From Lumbricus rubellus (Eukaryota > Annelida > Clitellata > Crassiclitellata > Lumbricidae): a stretch of DNA of 64,000 nt. How positions within the stretch are numbered: the stretch's first letter is position 1; each line of letters starts with the position of its first letter. The notes below the pieces were generated by a model. That model saw only the letters and a program-made list of their open reading frames with translations. It did no database searches and was not told the origin of the DNA. Below are positions 46,195 through 57,554 of the stretch, piece after piece. Made by a program: the position numbers and the translations under genes. The stretch is taken from assembly GCA_945859605.1 (NCBI GenBank), contig OX243814.1, positions 45,142,602 to 45,206,601 of the forward strand, read 5' to 3'.

Positions 46195-46510
46195 GGTGAT
46201 CACATCCGCCTACCGACTTCAGCCCCTCCTTTCTTCGTTCACGTGACAGACATGATCGCCTTGTCCCGCGAGCAAGAAAAGCTTTAGCCTCGTCAAGTCG
46301 AGCATTTGCATTCATTGGTTCGTGCACGTTGGAAGCATCTCATTCTCTCTCCATTGACACGTTCTTCCTTTTTAACTGGTTTCCGAAGCACATTTTCGCT
46401 TTCTCAAAACCACTTTTATTTTTCTGAATATTTCGACTGAAAGAGTCTCTGATTGGTTTGCACTGTGAGAGGCGATTTATAAATTTACGGATACAATACA
46501 ATGCAATTAG
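46195..46510 (+). pseudogene. LINE ORF2 C-terminal remnant, copy A
   Basis: Parallel to copy B at 52240, and more decayed. A GCGATTTATAAATTTACGGATAC tail near 46470 corresponds to the GCGCTATATAAATAC-type tail of LINEs. It marks the left edge of the duplicated unit. Confidence 0.5.
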
Positions 46511-47221
46511 ACAATGATCGTTGTATTTCCTAATTCCATTCACAGAACCATCCCTTGCCTGATATCCTCGTTTGATGGCGATGACGACGGCGTTTTTAAT
46601 ATTAATTATTATAGGCAACTGGAGCAACTATATTCTTTCTTTTGTTAATTAACGACTGAAAAATTTATACATAGCAGTACCGTGCAGACACGGTGCAGTT
46701 AGACCCCATGTTCAATGCTGACTGAAGCACATGGTGCGTGGATAGTCACAGGATACGCATACTTGATTAATGATTCTTTTGCACAGAAAAAGAACAAAAT
46801 ATAATAATTATCGCAAATTTTCATCATAACCCTGATCATAATCATCATTGCACAAGCGATATTCGTGAACAATGGAGTATCTCTAATAGAAAAAGTAGAC
46901 CTATTTGCGACTGCAGCAGTTGGGCTAAAAGAAAATGGACATGTATTTTATCTCACAGTTGTGAGTCTAAGAGCAATTATCTTTGTCATTAGAGGTAATT
47001 GTAGTACTGCTTTTCGTTATTACTTTCCAGTAGCCGTAACGAATCCGTTATAATTTATTGTGTTTAGACAGTCGGTCTACTATTTGGTATAGGCCTACAG
47101 GAAGTTTGCATTGAAAAACTACATTAATTTATAGTCATGTACCCTATCAAGTTCAGTCATTTTAGATGCGGGAATATCCCCTGCTTGCTTCCTTAATTGA
47201 CTCTGCGATTGATTTTTGAAC

Positions 47222-47233
47222 ACAGCTTAAGGT
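47222..47233 (+). promoter_or_regulatory. conserved splice donor of probable 5'UTR exon, gene A
   Basis: AGCTTAAG|GTAAGT is kept identically in unit B (53168-53180), while surrounding sequence has drifted. An acceptor TTTCAAAATAG stands just before the ATG context in both units. This suggests one intron in the 5'UTR that holds the GAT array. Confidence 0.45.
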
Positions 47234-47477
47234 AAGTTATGTTATAATCAAGTCATTCGTGTCAGATTTGTAACAATATTGTGCAGTTAGCAACATTATG
47301 TTACAGTACAGTTAGAAAAGTTGCATAGGCTCAGTGATGAAGATACGAAATGGATGAACGCATGCTCTTAATAGCTGAAAATATGCATGGACTTTAGAAA
47401 GTAGGTTACTTCATTGAGAGAATATTGGTTGTATTGCCATTTTGACAACAAAAGGTCGTTCTTATATGCAACTACAG

Positions 47478-47595
47478 GATGATGATGATGATGATGATGA
47501 GGATGACGATGATGATCATTATGATCATTACGATGACCATTATGATGATGTTGATGACGGTGACGATGATGATGATGATTACGACGACGACGACA

Positions 47596-47647
<52 letters not shown>

Positions 47648-47800
47648 CGGTGACGGTCACGATGACGATCATGATCATGATCATTATGATGATGTTGATG
47701 ACGGTGACGATGGCGGTGATGATGATGATGCTGATGATTACGATTGTGATGATGACGACGACAATCGTGATCATGATTATATCGTTGTGGTGATGGTGGT
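47478..47800. repeat. (GAT/GAC)n array before Mab-21 gene A
   Basis: About 320 bp of GATGATGAC triplets with GATCATTAT interruptions, ending about 70 bp before the start codon. Poly-Asp, Met and Ile frames are not in frame with the gene. Confidence 0.92.
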
Positions 47801-47867
47801 GGTGAAGAAATTTTCGACGACGATTACTTGAATCACGATAATTTATGATTTCAAAATAGATCGAACA

Positions 47868-50699
47868 ATGGGGGATAAATGTTTGCAAGAATTTGCTTCA
47901 GAATACATTGTCGGCGCATGTCAGTTACTTCCAAAGTCGAGGTCTGCTTCAGATCGCATCCAAGATTCAATTTTACCTTCACGCTATGTGGCACTGGTTT
48001 ACTACGTGATGTGTGGTAGCAGTGAGGAGTTCTATATCCGACCGCTGAATTCATGCATCGGTGATACTGATGATCTAGAAATCATGGCTGATAGGCTGGT
48101 GTTTGTAGACGAATCTAAAGAAATACCATCGCAGAACAGGTCTATGCTAGCTGATACGATTACGTGCTTCAAGATTGAGTCGTGCTTAAATTATCCAGGT
48201 TTTGTTCGACTTCGAGAGTTTGGGAAAATGAATTATAATTGGAAATGCAATAACTATGATTTTGTCGATACATCTTACACACAGATGTACATCAAGATTG
48301 AGGGCGAAGTTATTTGTGAAGGGTATGTCTTTCGGGAAAAAGGCCCAGCAGTAATGTGTCATTTTCACGGAGGTTATATGGCTTTAAAGTGCGATATTGT
48401 GGCAAGTGTTTGGTGTCCGCAGTGGCCTAGAGAAGCCCAAGGTTGGCCTCGGCGGCATAGAAATAGTGGATGGCCGACTCTTAATACAATATCCGAAGTT
48501 GTACAGCAAGGTTGTCATGTAGTACATGCTCAGCATCGCTCTTGCAGAGACGATAAATATCAGTGGAGATTGTCATTTTCAGTCGCAGAAGTAATCTTAC
48601 TTCAGAGTTGGACCAAGATTCAGCAGATTGTCTATCATTTGCTCAGATTCTTCGCCAAGAAAGAATTGATACAAAAGGATTGTGCAAAGGAATATGAGGT
48701 TTTGTGTACCTATCACTTAAAGACTTTGATGCTATGGACTTGTGAAGAGAAGTCACCGGAATGGTGGAATTCCGCTTCGGTTAATGCGATCTGCAGCGAG
48801 TTGTTGCAAAGACTTTCTGAATGGCTTAAACGGAAATACTGCCCGAACTATTTTATTCCGGAAGCAAATTTGTTCCATGAACCATCGACTTCAGTCATGG
48901 TACTCAATTGGACTGAAACACGATTGAGCGAATTCTGCAATAGTGACTTTCTGTGTAATTGGTTCACGAGAAGTTACATACTGCCATTCATTCGGACACA
49001 TTTCGTAGTTGACAACTCATTGAAAGTGACTCTCCTAGAACTTTTTGAACTTCGGAAAAAGCTAAGGTTCGAATCGGTGGATTGCATGTTTTCGCTTGTA
49101 TTTATACATTGCCATTTATTTGCTCTAGATATATTAAGAAAGAACGACTTTCGACCGAGATTCTGTTTAGGTTATTCGCATAATGTAAGAAACTCTTATT
49201 TGTTGGCTTACAGTACAGTGTCAACACATCCAATATCGTGGAAAGTTGAGTGCTTCGAACATATTGATGCGGCATTGTATAGTTTGATTGCTGCATATTG
49301 TTTGGAGTGTACGAAAATGTCATGGAATTGCAAGAAATTTCTTGATTTTATCGAAGGAATTCTTTTGAAGACTAAAATTGTACGTTGTTATTATCATATA
49401 TTTCCAAGAATATTCACAGCAGAAAGAGTTGAGTTTAATTTTGTGCGATCGCAAGAATACATGGAAAATTTAACCGGAACGAATAGCCATTCGGAGTTTC
49501 AGATATTGTCTCAGATGTCGAAAGAGTTTCTTAGAAAGACTCTGGAGTCTGACGATACTGAATTCAATAGAATAGCACCAGTAGCTATGGTCTACCTGGC
49601 TGCTCTTCATTTTGCATCATCAGAATACCAGCGAGTGATAGATTTCTGCTCAGCAGTCTTCATGGACAAAACGACTCACACCGAAAATGAAACTTTGAAC
49701 GCAGGCTGTTTGTTCTTCATTGACGATGTTGTTGCAATCATTGGATTATGTCTGCTTTACAATAAATTGAATGAAAATATAACATTTACTCAGAAACACG
49801 TTTATCTCGACCTACGTGTTACACCAAAGGTGTTTGCTCAATATCTGACTGTGGGGCTAATGTCTGCCGAAAAGACATCTGGGCAATTGAAACTGGATAC
49901 TTTTTTGCCGCTTTCATCATTACCCTTTGACAGATTTCTGTCGGCTATAATAGCAAAGCGAAAGTTTGATACTTCGATGAAGTCAGGTGTTTATTTCAGA
50001 GCTTCGAGAGACTGCATATATCGCAGAACGCTTTCACTGATAGCACATGCAAATTCTAATGTGGATCCATTGATAATAAAAGAAAATATTATTGATGCCT
50101 TGACGGAATACGCTTTGGAAAATCTGACATCATTCTACAGTTTGATTTGCAAAGATTATGATATCCGGTGCAACACAGGTGACTGCTATCGGGCTTTGTA
50201 CCTTTATAAGTGTCGACAATACGATGATGTGTTGCAGTTATGTGATCGAATTCTTGATGAGCCTGATCTGCAGACAGATTTGAAAGAGTATGGATTTGCG
50301 AATGTTTTGGTTTTGCCACCGCTCGACTCTTTCTTCGATAGCGACGTACAGTCTTTGCTTGGATTTCACACACTCTTCTATTTCTTATCACCTCTGAATG
50401 ATGAACTGAGTAAATATGAAGTAACCGACAAGTCGTCCTTTACACACTTTTTTGCCAGACACGTGTACTCTAGAAAGGATCATTTTTCGTTCGTGTTTCA
50501 ATTTCATTCCTCTATTAGAAGTCAGTATTTTCTCGGGAGACATTTCATCGCACAGTATTTGAAACTAAAATGTTGTATCGACTGCAATTATCCGTGTAGA
50601 AAAACAATGGTTGAATTTTCCGCCATGAACTGTACGTTTCCGTTTGAGAATTTCATTCGTCAATTTGCCCTCCACAAATTTTGTAAAATAGACAACTAA
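47868..50699 (+). CDS. Mab-21 domain / cGAS-like receptor family protein A, 943 aa
   Basis: Nucleotidyltransferase-like features are visible: GSS at residues 50-52, D66-T-D68 shortly after, and a third acidic residue at D176 in LKCDIV, the pattern G-S...[DE]x[DE]...[DE] of cGAS/Mab-21 enzymes. The Mab-21 C-terminal helical part follows: KGPAV (158-162), CPQWPREAQGW (183-193), YQWRLSFSVAE (231-241), YHLKTLMLWTCE (282-293). Residues from about 330 to 943 are a helical extension with a TPR-like stretch near 770-800 (ALYLYKCRQYDDVLQLCDRIL). cGAS-like receptors make cyclic dinucleotides on sensing nucleic acid or other ligands and signal through STING; that role is inference here. The ATG at 47868 is kept in copy B (same MGDKCL start), supporting this start. 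The coding part is a single exon, with no breaks. Confidence 0.85.
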   Translation: MGDKCLQEFASEYIVGACQLLPKSRSASDRIQDSILPSRYVALVYYVMCGSSEEFYIRPLNSCIGDTDDLEIMADRLVFVDESKEIPSQNRSMLADTITCFKIESCLNYPGFVRLREFGKMNYNWKCNNYDFVDTSYTQMYIKIEGEVICEGYVFREKGPAVMCHFHGGYMALKCDIVASVWCPQWPREAQGWPRRHRNSGWPTLNTISEVVQQGCHVVHAQHRSCRDDKYQWRLSFSVAEVILLQSWTKIQQIVYHLLRFFAKKELIQKDCAKEYEVLCTYHLKTLMLWTCEEKSPEWWNSASVNAICSELLQRLSEWLKRKYCPNYFIPEANLFHEPSTSVMVLNWTETRLSEFCNSDFLCNWFTRSYILPFIRTHFVVDNSLKVTLLELFELRKKLRFESVDCMFSLVFIHCHLFALDILRKNDFRPRFCLGYSHNVRNSYLLAYSTVSTHPISWKVECFEHIDAALYSLIAAYCLECTKMSWNCKKFLDFIEGILLKTKIVRCYYHIFPRIFTAERVEFNFVRSQEYMENLTGTNSHSEFQILSQMSKEFLRKTLESDDTEFNRIAPVAMVYLAALHFASSEYQRVIDFCSAVFMDKTTHTENETLNAGCLFFIDDVVAIIGLCLLYNKLNENITFTQKHVYLDLRVTPKVFAQYLTVGLMSAEKTSGQLKLDTFLPLSSLPFDRFLSAIIAKRKFDTSMKSGVYFRASRDCIYRRTLSLIAHANSNVDPLIIKENIIDALTEYALENLTSFYSLICKDYDIRCNTGDCYRALYLYKCRQYDDVLQLCDRILDEPDLQTDLKEYGFANVLVLPPLDSFFDSDVQSLLGFHTLFYFLSPLNDELSKYEVTDKSSFTHFFARHVYSRKDHFSFVFQFHSSIRSQYFLGRHFIAQYLKLKCCIDCNYPCRKTMVEFSAMNCTFPFENFIRQFALHKFCKIDN

Positions 50700-52139
50700 T
50701 TTCAGCAATGTTCATGACCGAATGTGATTTTCTATTATACATTAGCTTTTTTGTCAAGACGAACGCTTTAATTGAGTTCCAGAATAGGTCATCTACAAGT
50801 GATTGTAATCGTGATCACAAAGGTAGACCTACTATACATATATACTTATATAGTGTACAGTTCTGTTTTGTCCTTGACGCACGCAGCACAATCCGGATGT
50901 CTTGAACAAAAGAACAGGCAGATCACTCGATGTACGAATTCTTACGTAAATAGCCTACAGCAGCAGTCGACAAAACATGTTTCAGACAAGACAGACAAAA
51001 ACGGATGCCTGGGATTCTGTTGTTTTTCATTTAACCGGAGCCAGACGAATTATTCGGCGATGCACCAAAATATACGAATTCGAGTACAACCTGGAATTTT
51101 ACCCGGAAAATGCTGGCGATGGATACATCATGGCACCTGGCGAAAAGAAAGAGGGCGAGGTCGACAAGGAGGAGGAGACAAAGGAGGAGGAAGAGGAGGA
51201 GGAAGACAAGGAGAAGGAGGAGGAGGAGATGGAGACGGAGACAAGGTGTATGTCTCGGAACCAACTGATTCTAAAACGGGATAGCTTATTACCGGTTGAA
51301 TTCTGGTGAAACAACCAGCGATTGGCTGGACCAGTTGTTCAAAGTATGTATGTGTGTATATATGTATGCATGCATGCATGCATGCATGCAAAAACATTTA
51401 TGTGGGTAGGCTCTGTAGTCTATATACAATATACACACATATGTACATGCATGTGTGTGGGCCTATTATGTAGACCTATGTATGACATTGTGTGTAAATA
51501 GCTAAGCAAGTAAGCATCTACGTGCACTTGTATTTATGGATGCATGTATGTTTGTGTGTATATTATTTCATGTATCTATCTATGTATGCAGATATACATG
51601 CATATGATTTACATTTATATATATATATATTATATATATAATACGCTTCTTTTGATTGAACTCCCATGTATAAACAGCATCCCCAATGACTTTGATGTAC
51701 ATTTCGTCTGCTACCAAACAACAATTCGAGTTAAAGTCCGGCATTACGTCTCACTCGGACGACAAAAACATTAGTATTTTTCAATTGATTTTCATCATTG
51801 TTCCGACCACATTAGACTACTCTACTACTCTACGTTTGCGACTTTGCGTTCAGACTCATGGTCTACTTGTTGGAATAACGTGGAGCTGCTTGCAGAAAAA
51901 ATATGTAAAATGTGTTAGTTAAGTCTTCTTTCACTCGTAGAAAAATCAACGGAAAGTTTAACTCAGTTTTGAGCTTGAATGCTGTTATTGCTATCTCTGA
52001 CTTATGTAGCGCTTCTGTACATTGTATGCGGTATCAATCGATGAAACACCAAACACTAAATGTTATGAGACCAACGTACACAGATCAGTTATTACGATTG
52101 CATGTGGATGGATGGTTGGACATGATGTTATCGTAGAAT
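50700..52139. other. duplicated downstream segment and unique spacer
   Basis: 50848-51600 matches 61044-62000 and includes a (GGAGGA)n stretch at 51160-51240 and a short (GCAT)n run at 51366-51390. Frames across it (KTDAWDSVVF..., RCMSRNQLILKRDSL) are alike in both copies but shift against each other by indels, so I do not call a gene. From 51,600 to 52,139 nothing is recognised. Confidence 0.6.
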
Positions 52140-52545
52140 GTTATTGCACGCGACATCTCACCTTCACTGGCTTTCCGTCACTGCAATAGAGTTCATACTT
52201 TTATTTGCCGGTTCTACTGTAACATAGTTATCAACTACCTGTGATCTCATCCGCCTTTCGTCTTCGGTGTCCTCCCCTCGTTCACTACGCTCACGTGGCA
52301 TGCAGACAGTCATGATCTCCTTGTCTCGCGAGCAGGGACTGCTTTGGTCAAACCTCGAGCTTTTGCTTGGACTGATCCTGCCCTTTGGAATCAGCTCTCT
52401 CCATTGACACGTTCGTCGTTATTAACTGGCTCCCCAAGCACATATTTTCGCTGTCTCAAAACTATTTTCTTTTCTCTGGGCCTTTCGCAATGATTGGCGT
52501 GCACTGTGAGGGGAGCTTTAAAAATTTATAGATACGATTGGCCTA
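52140..52545 (+). pseudogene. LINE ORF2 C-terminal remnant, copy B
   Basis: Broken frames carry the order HWLSV...F...Y...R...SREQG...W...LS, the decayed form of the LINE RT C-terminus. It ends in GGAGCTTTAAAAATTTATAGATAC, a LINE-like tail. It starts about 100 bp further left than copy A. Confidence 0.55.
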
Positions 52546-53561
52546 TAATAGGCCTACAATTCACGGCATTTTCCTGAGTCCATTCACAACAACCATCAGA
52601 AGCGGTCTTACATGTAGAACAACTACATTCTTGCTTTTGTCATTTAGCGACTGGAAAAACGTATAAGCTTACGACAGTAAGCTTACATCGCTACCATGTT
52701 CAATGCTGAAGCAAATGGTGCGTGGATACGCGCACGTGATTAAAGCATATTTTTCTCAGATAAAGAACAAACAATAATAATTATCTCAACCATAATCAGC
52801 ATTGCTCACACAATAATCATGAACAAATGGAGTATCTGTAATAGAAAAAGTGTTTGCGGTTGCGGCTGGTGGACTAAAAGAAAGTGGGCATGTATTTTAT
52901 CTTTCATTTTGTGAGTCGCAGAGCAATTAACTATGTTTTGCCATGAATTGTTTTAGTGACGCTTTGTCATTATTACTTTCCTGTAACCTTACCGAATCAG
53001 TCAAGTGTTGTAGTCGGTCTACCATTTATTGTGCAGGATGTTTGCATATTTGCATTGAGAAGCTGTAGTTGTGTGAGCCTAATCGAGTTCAGTCCATATG
53101 GATGCGGGAATATCATCTGCTTGATTCCTTCATTGAATCTCTTATTCATTTTGGAACATACATTGTAGCTTAAGGTAAGTTGTGTCCTAGTGAACCCATT
53201 TATGCTAGAGCTTTGTAACTAGGCCTACATTTTATTGCAGCACTGTTGACTACATTATTTCGTTATAGTAGGGCTACAGTTACAAAATTTGAATAGGCCC
53301 CTATGTCCACTGATAGAGATATGAATTGGATGAACACCTACTTTTAGGCTACTAGCTGAAAATATGCCTGAACTTTAGAAAGCAGATTAATTCATAGAGA
53401 AAATATTAGTTGACTGGTCATATGATGAGAAATCATAAAACTATGTGGTTACAAACAATAACCTGACAGGAAAGTTAAGCAGTGATTTTCGTGATCAGCA
53501 GTCTTAAGATACAGCCAAACGTTTTCATGAGGCGAAGTCTTTGTTTGCTGGCAAAATTGGG

Positions 53562-53811
53562 ATGATGATGATGATGACGACGACGACGACGACGACGATG
53601 ATGATGATGATGATGATTATGACGATGATGATGACGACGACGACGATGATGATGATGATGACGACGATGACGATGACGACGACGACGACGATGACAATGA
53701 CGATGACGATGACGGCGATGAAAATGACGGTCACGATGATGATGATGATGACGATGATGATGAAGATGGTGGTGATGGTGGTAATGGTGGTGGTGGTGGT
53801 GGTGTTGGTGG

Positions 53812-53853
<42 letters not shown>

Positions 53854-54040
53854 CGATGATGATGATAATGATGATGACGATGACGATGACGACGACGACG
53901 ATGATGATGATGATTAAGACGACGATGACGATGGTGATGGTGATGGTGATGATGATTACGATTGTGATGACGATGAAGGAGATAATCACGATCATGATTA
54001 TGACATTGCGGTGGTGGTGGTGATGATGAGGAGATTTTCG
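53562..54040. repeat. (GAT/GAC)n array before Mab-21 gene B
   Basis: About 480 bp, longer than in unit A, with an internal GGTGGTGGTGTTGGTGGT patch. It lies 55-530 bp before the start codon. Confidence 0.92.
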
Positions 54041-54094
54041 ACGAAGATAACTTGATTCACGATCATAATTTATGATTTCAAAATAGGTCGAACA

Positions 54095-56941
54095 ATGGGG
54101 GATAAATGTTTGGAAGAAATTACTTCAGAATACATTGTCGGCTCATGCCAGTTGCTTCCAAAGCCGAGGGCTGCAGCTTCTCATCGCAACCTAGATTCAA
54201 GTTTGCCTTCACGCTATGTGGCAAAGACTTATCACGTGACGTGTGGTAGTAGTAGAGAGTTCTATATACGACCGTTGAATCCATGCATCGGTGACGTTGA
54301 TGAACTAGAAATATGCGCTAATAGGCTGGCCTTCGTAGAAGAATCTAAAGAGATTCAAACGCTGAGTAGGTCTATGCTAGCAGATACGATTACGTGCTAC
54401 AAGATTGAGTCGTGCTTAAATTATCCAGCTTTTGTTCGACTTCGAGAGTTTGGAAAAATGAATTATAATTGGAAATGCAATAACCATGATTATGTCGATA
54501 CATCTTACACACAGATGTACATCAAGATTGAGGGCGAAGTTGTTGTTGAAGGTTGTGACTTTCCGATAAAAGGCCCAGCAGTAATGTGTCATTTTCACGG
54601 AGGTTATATGGCTTTAAAGTGCGATATTGTGTTAAGTGTTTGGTGTCCGCAGTGGCCTAGAGAAGCCCAAGGTTGGCCTCGGCGGCATAGAGATAATGGA
54701 TGGCCGACGTCTGATGCATTATCCGAAGTTGTACAACAAGGTTGTCATGTTGTACATGCTCAACATCGTTCTTGCAGAGGCGATAAATATCAGTGGAGAT
54801 TGTCATTTTCAGTCGCAGAAGTAATCTTACTTCAGAGTTGGACTCAAATTCAACAGATTATCTATCATATGCTGAGATTCTTCGCAAAGAGAGAATTGAT
54901 ACAAAAAGATTGTGCAAAGGAAGACGAGGTTCTCTGTACGTATCATCTCAAGACTCTTATGTTATGGACTTGTGAAGAAATGTCTCCGGAATGGTGGAAA
55001 TCCGCTTCGGTTATTGCGATCTGCAGCGAGTTGTTGCAAAGACTTTCAGAATGGCTTAAACGGAAATACTGTCCGAACTTTTTTATTCCAGAAGCAAATT
55101 TATTCCACGAACCATCGACTTCAATCATGGTACTTGATTGGACTGAAAAACGACTGACCGAATTCTGCAATAGTGACTTTCTGTGTAATTGGTTCGCGAG
55201 AAGTTACATATTGCCATTCATTCGGACACATTTCGTAGTTGACAACTCACTGAAAGTGACTCTCCTAGAGCTCTTTGAACTTCGGAAAGAGTTAAAGTTC
55301 GAATCGGTGGATTGCATGTTTTCGCTTGTATTCATGCATTGCCATTTATTTGCTCTAGAGTTATTTAGAAAGAACGACTTTCGACCGAGATTCTGTTTAG
55401 GTTGTTCTCACAATGTAAGAAACTCTTATTTGTTGGCTTACAGTACAGTGTCAACACATCCAATATCGTGGAAAGTTGAGTGCTTCGAACATATTGATGC
55501 GGCATTGTATAGTTTGATTGCTGTGTATTGCTTAGAGTGTACGAAAATGCCATGGAATTGCAAGAAATTTCTTGATTTTATCGAAGGAATTCTTTTGAAG
55601 ACTAAAATTGTACGTTGTTATTATCATATATTTCCAAGAATATTCACAGCAGAAAGAGTTGAGTTTAATTTTGTGCGATCGCAAGAATACATGGAAAATT
55701 TAACCGGAACGAATAGCCGCTCGGAGTTTCAGATATTGTCTCAGATGTCGAAAGAGTTTCTTAGAAAGACTCTGGAGTCTGACGATACTGAATTCAATAG
55801 CATAGCACCGGTAGCTATGGTTTACCTGGCTGCTCTTCATTTTGCATCATCAGAATACCAGCGAGTGATAGACCTCTGCTCAGCAGTCTTCATGGACAAA
55901 ACGACTCACACCGAAAATGAAACTTTAAGCGCAGGCTGTTTGTTCTTCATCGACGATGTTGTTGCAATCATTGGATTCTGTCTGCTTTGCAAGAATTTAA
56001 ATCAAAAGACAACTTTTAACAAGAGACACGTGTATCTCGACCTACGTGTTACACCAAAGGTGTTCGCTCAATATCTGACGGTGGGACTAATGTCTGCCGA
56101 AAGGATATCTGGGCAATTGAAACTGGATACTTTTGTGCCACCTTCATCACTACCCTTTGACAGATTTCTGTCGGCAATAATAACAAAGCGAACGTTCGAT
56201 ACTTCGATGAAGTCAGGCGTTTGTTTTAGGCCTATTATAATAGCTCCGAGAGACTGCATATATCGCAGAACGCTTTCGCTGATGGCACATGTAAATTCTA
56301 ATGTGGATCCATTGATAATAGAAGAAAATATTATTGATGCCTTGACGGAACACGCTTTGGAAAATCTGACATCATTCTACAGTTTGATTTGCAATGATTA
56401 TGATATCCAGTGCAACACAGGTGACTGCTATCGGGCTTTGTACCTTTACAAGTGTCGCCAGTACGAGAAAGCAATGCGTTTGTGTGATAGAATTCTTACT
56501 GAGCCTGATCTGCAGACAGATTTGAAAGAGTTTGCATTTGCGAATGTTTTGTTGTTGCCACCGCTTGACTATTTCTTCGATAAAGACGTACAGTGCTTGC
56601 TTGGATTTCACACACTCTTCTATTTCTTATCACCTCTGAATGATGAACTGAGTAAATATGAAGTAACTGACAAGTCGTCGTTTGCGCACTTTTTTGCCCG
56701 ACACGTGTACTCTAGAAAGGATCATTTTTCTTTCGCTTTTGAATTTCATTCTTCCATTAGAAGTCAGTATTTTCTCGGGAGACATTTCATCGCACAGTAT
56801 TTGAAACTCAGGTCTTGTATCGACTGCAATTATACGTGTAGAAAAGCAATGGTTGAATTGTCCGACATGAGTTGTACGTTTCCGTTTGAGAATTTCATTC
56901 GTCAATTTGCCCTCCAAACATTTTGTAAAATAGACAACTAA
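54095..56941 (+). CDS. Mab-21 domain / cGAS-like receptor family protein B, 948 aa
   Basis: Paralog of A with the same architecture: GSS at 51-53, D67-V-D69, D177, then the Mab-21 helical motifs (YQWRLSFSVAE, YHLKTLMLWTCEE) and a long helical extension with a TPR-like stretch (ALYLYKCRQYEKAMRLCDRIL). It is five codons longer, with insertions near the N-terminus and near residue 710 (FRPIIIAPR). Differences concentrate in the first 110 residues and in about 650-720, whereas 380-600 is almost identical. The reading frame is intact, so both copies are probably functional. Tandem Mab-21 paralogs that differ near the putative ligand face would fit diversification of sensors, which is inference. 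Confidence 0.85.
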   Translation: MGDKCLEEITSEYIVGSCQLLPKPRAAASHRNLDSSLPSRYVAKTYHVTCGSSREFYIRPLNPCIGDVDELEICANRLAFVEESKEIQTLSRSMLADTITCYKIESCLNYPAFVRLREFGKMNYNWKCNNHDYVDTSYTQMYIKIEGEVVVEGCDFPIKGPAVMCHFHGGYMALKCDIVLSVWCPQWPREAQGWPRRHRDNGWPTSDALSEVVQQGCHVVHAQHRSCRGDKYQWRLSFSVAEVILLQSWTQIQQIIYHMLRFFAKRELIQKDCAKEDEVLCTYHLKTLMLWTCEEMSPEWWKSASVIAICSELLQRLSEWLKRKYCPNFFIPEANLFHEPSTSIMVLDWTEKRLTEFCNSDFLCNWFARSYILPFIRTHFVVDNSLKVTLLELFELRKELKFESVDCMFSLVFMHCHLFALELFRKNDFRPRFCLGCSHNVRNSYLLAYSTVSTHPISWKVECFEHIDAALYSLIAVYCLECTKMPWNCKKFLDFIEGILLKTKIVRCYYHIFPRIFTAERVEFNFVRSQEYMENLTGTNSRSEFQILSQMSKEFLRKTLESDDTEFNSIAPVAMVYLAALHFASSEYQRVIDLCSAVFMDKTTHTENETLSAGCLFFIDDVVAIIGFCLLCKNLNQKTTFNKRHVYLDLRVTPKVFAQYLTVGLMSAERISGQLKLDTFVPPSSLPFDRFLSAIITKRTFDTSMKSGVCFRPIIIAPRDCIYRRTLSLMAHVNSNVDPLIIEENIIDALTEHALENLTSFYSLICNDYDIQCNTGDCYRALYLYKCRQYEKAMRLCDRILTEPDLQTDLKEFAFANVLLLPPLDYFFDKDVQCLLGFHTLFYFLSPLNDELSKYEVTDKSSFAHFFARHVYSRKDHFSFAFEFHSSIRSQYFLGRHFIAQYLKLRSCIDCNYTCRKAMVELSDMSCTFPFENFIRQFALQTFCKIDN

Positions 56942-57155
56942 TTTCAGACATTTGCAATTTTCATGATCAAATGTGATTTTCTATTAAATTTGCATTTTTG
57001 TCAAGACGAACGCTTTAATTGAGTTCCAGAATAGGCCATCTATAGGTGATTGTAATCGAGATCACAAAGGTAGGCCTAAGTAGGCCTACCATTCTGAAAT
57101 TTATAGCGACCCTCCTAATGCAAAGCGCAGTGCTAAATCATTGATCTAAAACCTT

Positions 57156-57511
57156 TTAATTTCGAGCAATAGAAAATGGCCAAAGTGAAACTACTGACAG
57201 CAGTACTGTCGCGACCCACCCCTTCGGAAACTGTTCACCAAGCAGAGGCCCCCACCCCTTCTTTTTATCTTCCACTACGCAGGTGGTAGGGATCTGCCTG
57301 GCAAATCCGAGCGAGGTGCCGCGCTGTTGGAGCGAAGCTCTCGAATTGAGGGGAACCGAAGGTAATGCAAAATAAGCAGAGTCAGCAGTTTCCAAGGCAT
57401 GCCCCAGGGCGGAGTCAGTTCCTGATTGGCCGTAAGGGAAGGTAGCTTCCACCACTTCAGGCCGGGATTGTCTTCTGCAGGTACAAGGGATAGCTCGAGT
57501 TTAAGGGACAT
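57156..57511 (-). pseudogene. gag-like frame, part 2 (after foldback)
   Basis: Two overlapping minus-strand frames (57275-57511 and 57156-57455) continue where the part-1 frame is broken by the foldback element. The first has a Pro/Leu-rich start and the second a GTSLGFARQ stretch. No zinc knuckle or protease motif was seen, so gag is a guess from position and composition. Confidence 0.3.
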
Positions 57512-57554
57512 ACATCTCAGCGGCTCTCGGTCTGTAGTCTAAGCGGTACACAAA

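Larger units (their letters stand above)
46195..51600. repeat. segmental duplication, unit A
   Basis: Unit A contains LINE remnant, 5'UTR exon, GAT array, Mab-21 gene and a downstream stretch (50848-51600). The same order recurs in unit B at 52240-57075, continued at 61044-62000 after an insertion. Coding identity is roughly nine residues in ten by eye, and flanks are lower. Confidence 0.85.
52240..57075. repeat. segmental duplication, unit B (first part)
   Basis: Homologous to 46195-50840. It is interrupted at about 57075-57090 by inserted DNA and resumes at 61044. Confidence 0.85.

Noticed and set aside
47442..47888. Poly-Asp, poly-Met and poly-Ile frames over GAT/GAC arrays (also 28888, 34810, 53525)
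   Set aside because: Triplet repeats keep all frames open. None continues into the neighbouring genes.
50977..51309. Glu-rich frame downstream of Mab-21 A, similar to 61161-61517
   Set aside because: The duplicated copies are shifted in frame against each other by indels and the Glu run is a GGAGGA repeat, so protein-level selection is unlikely.
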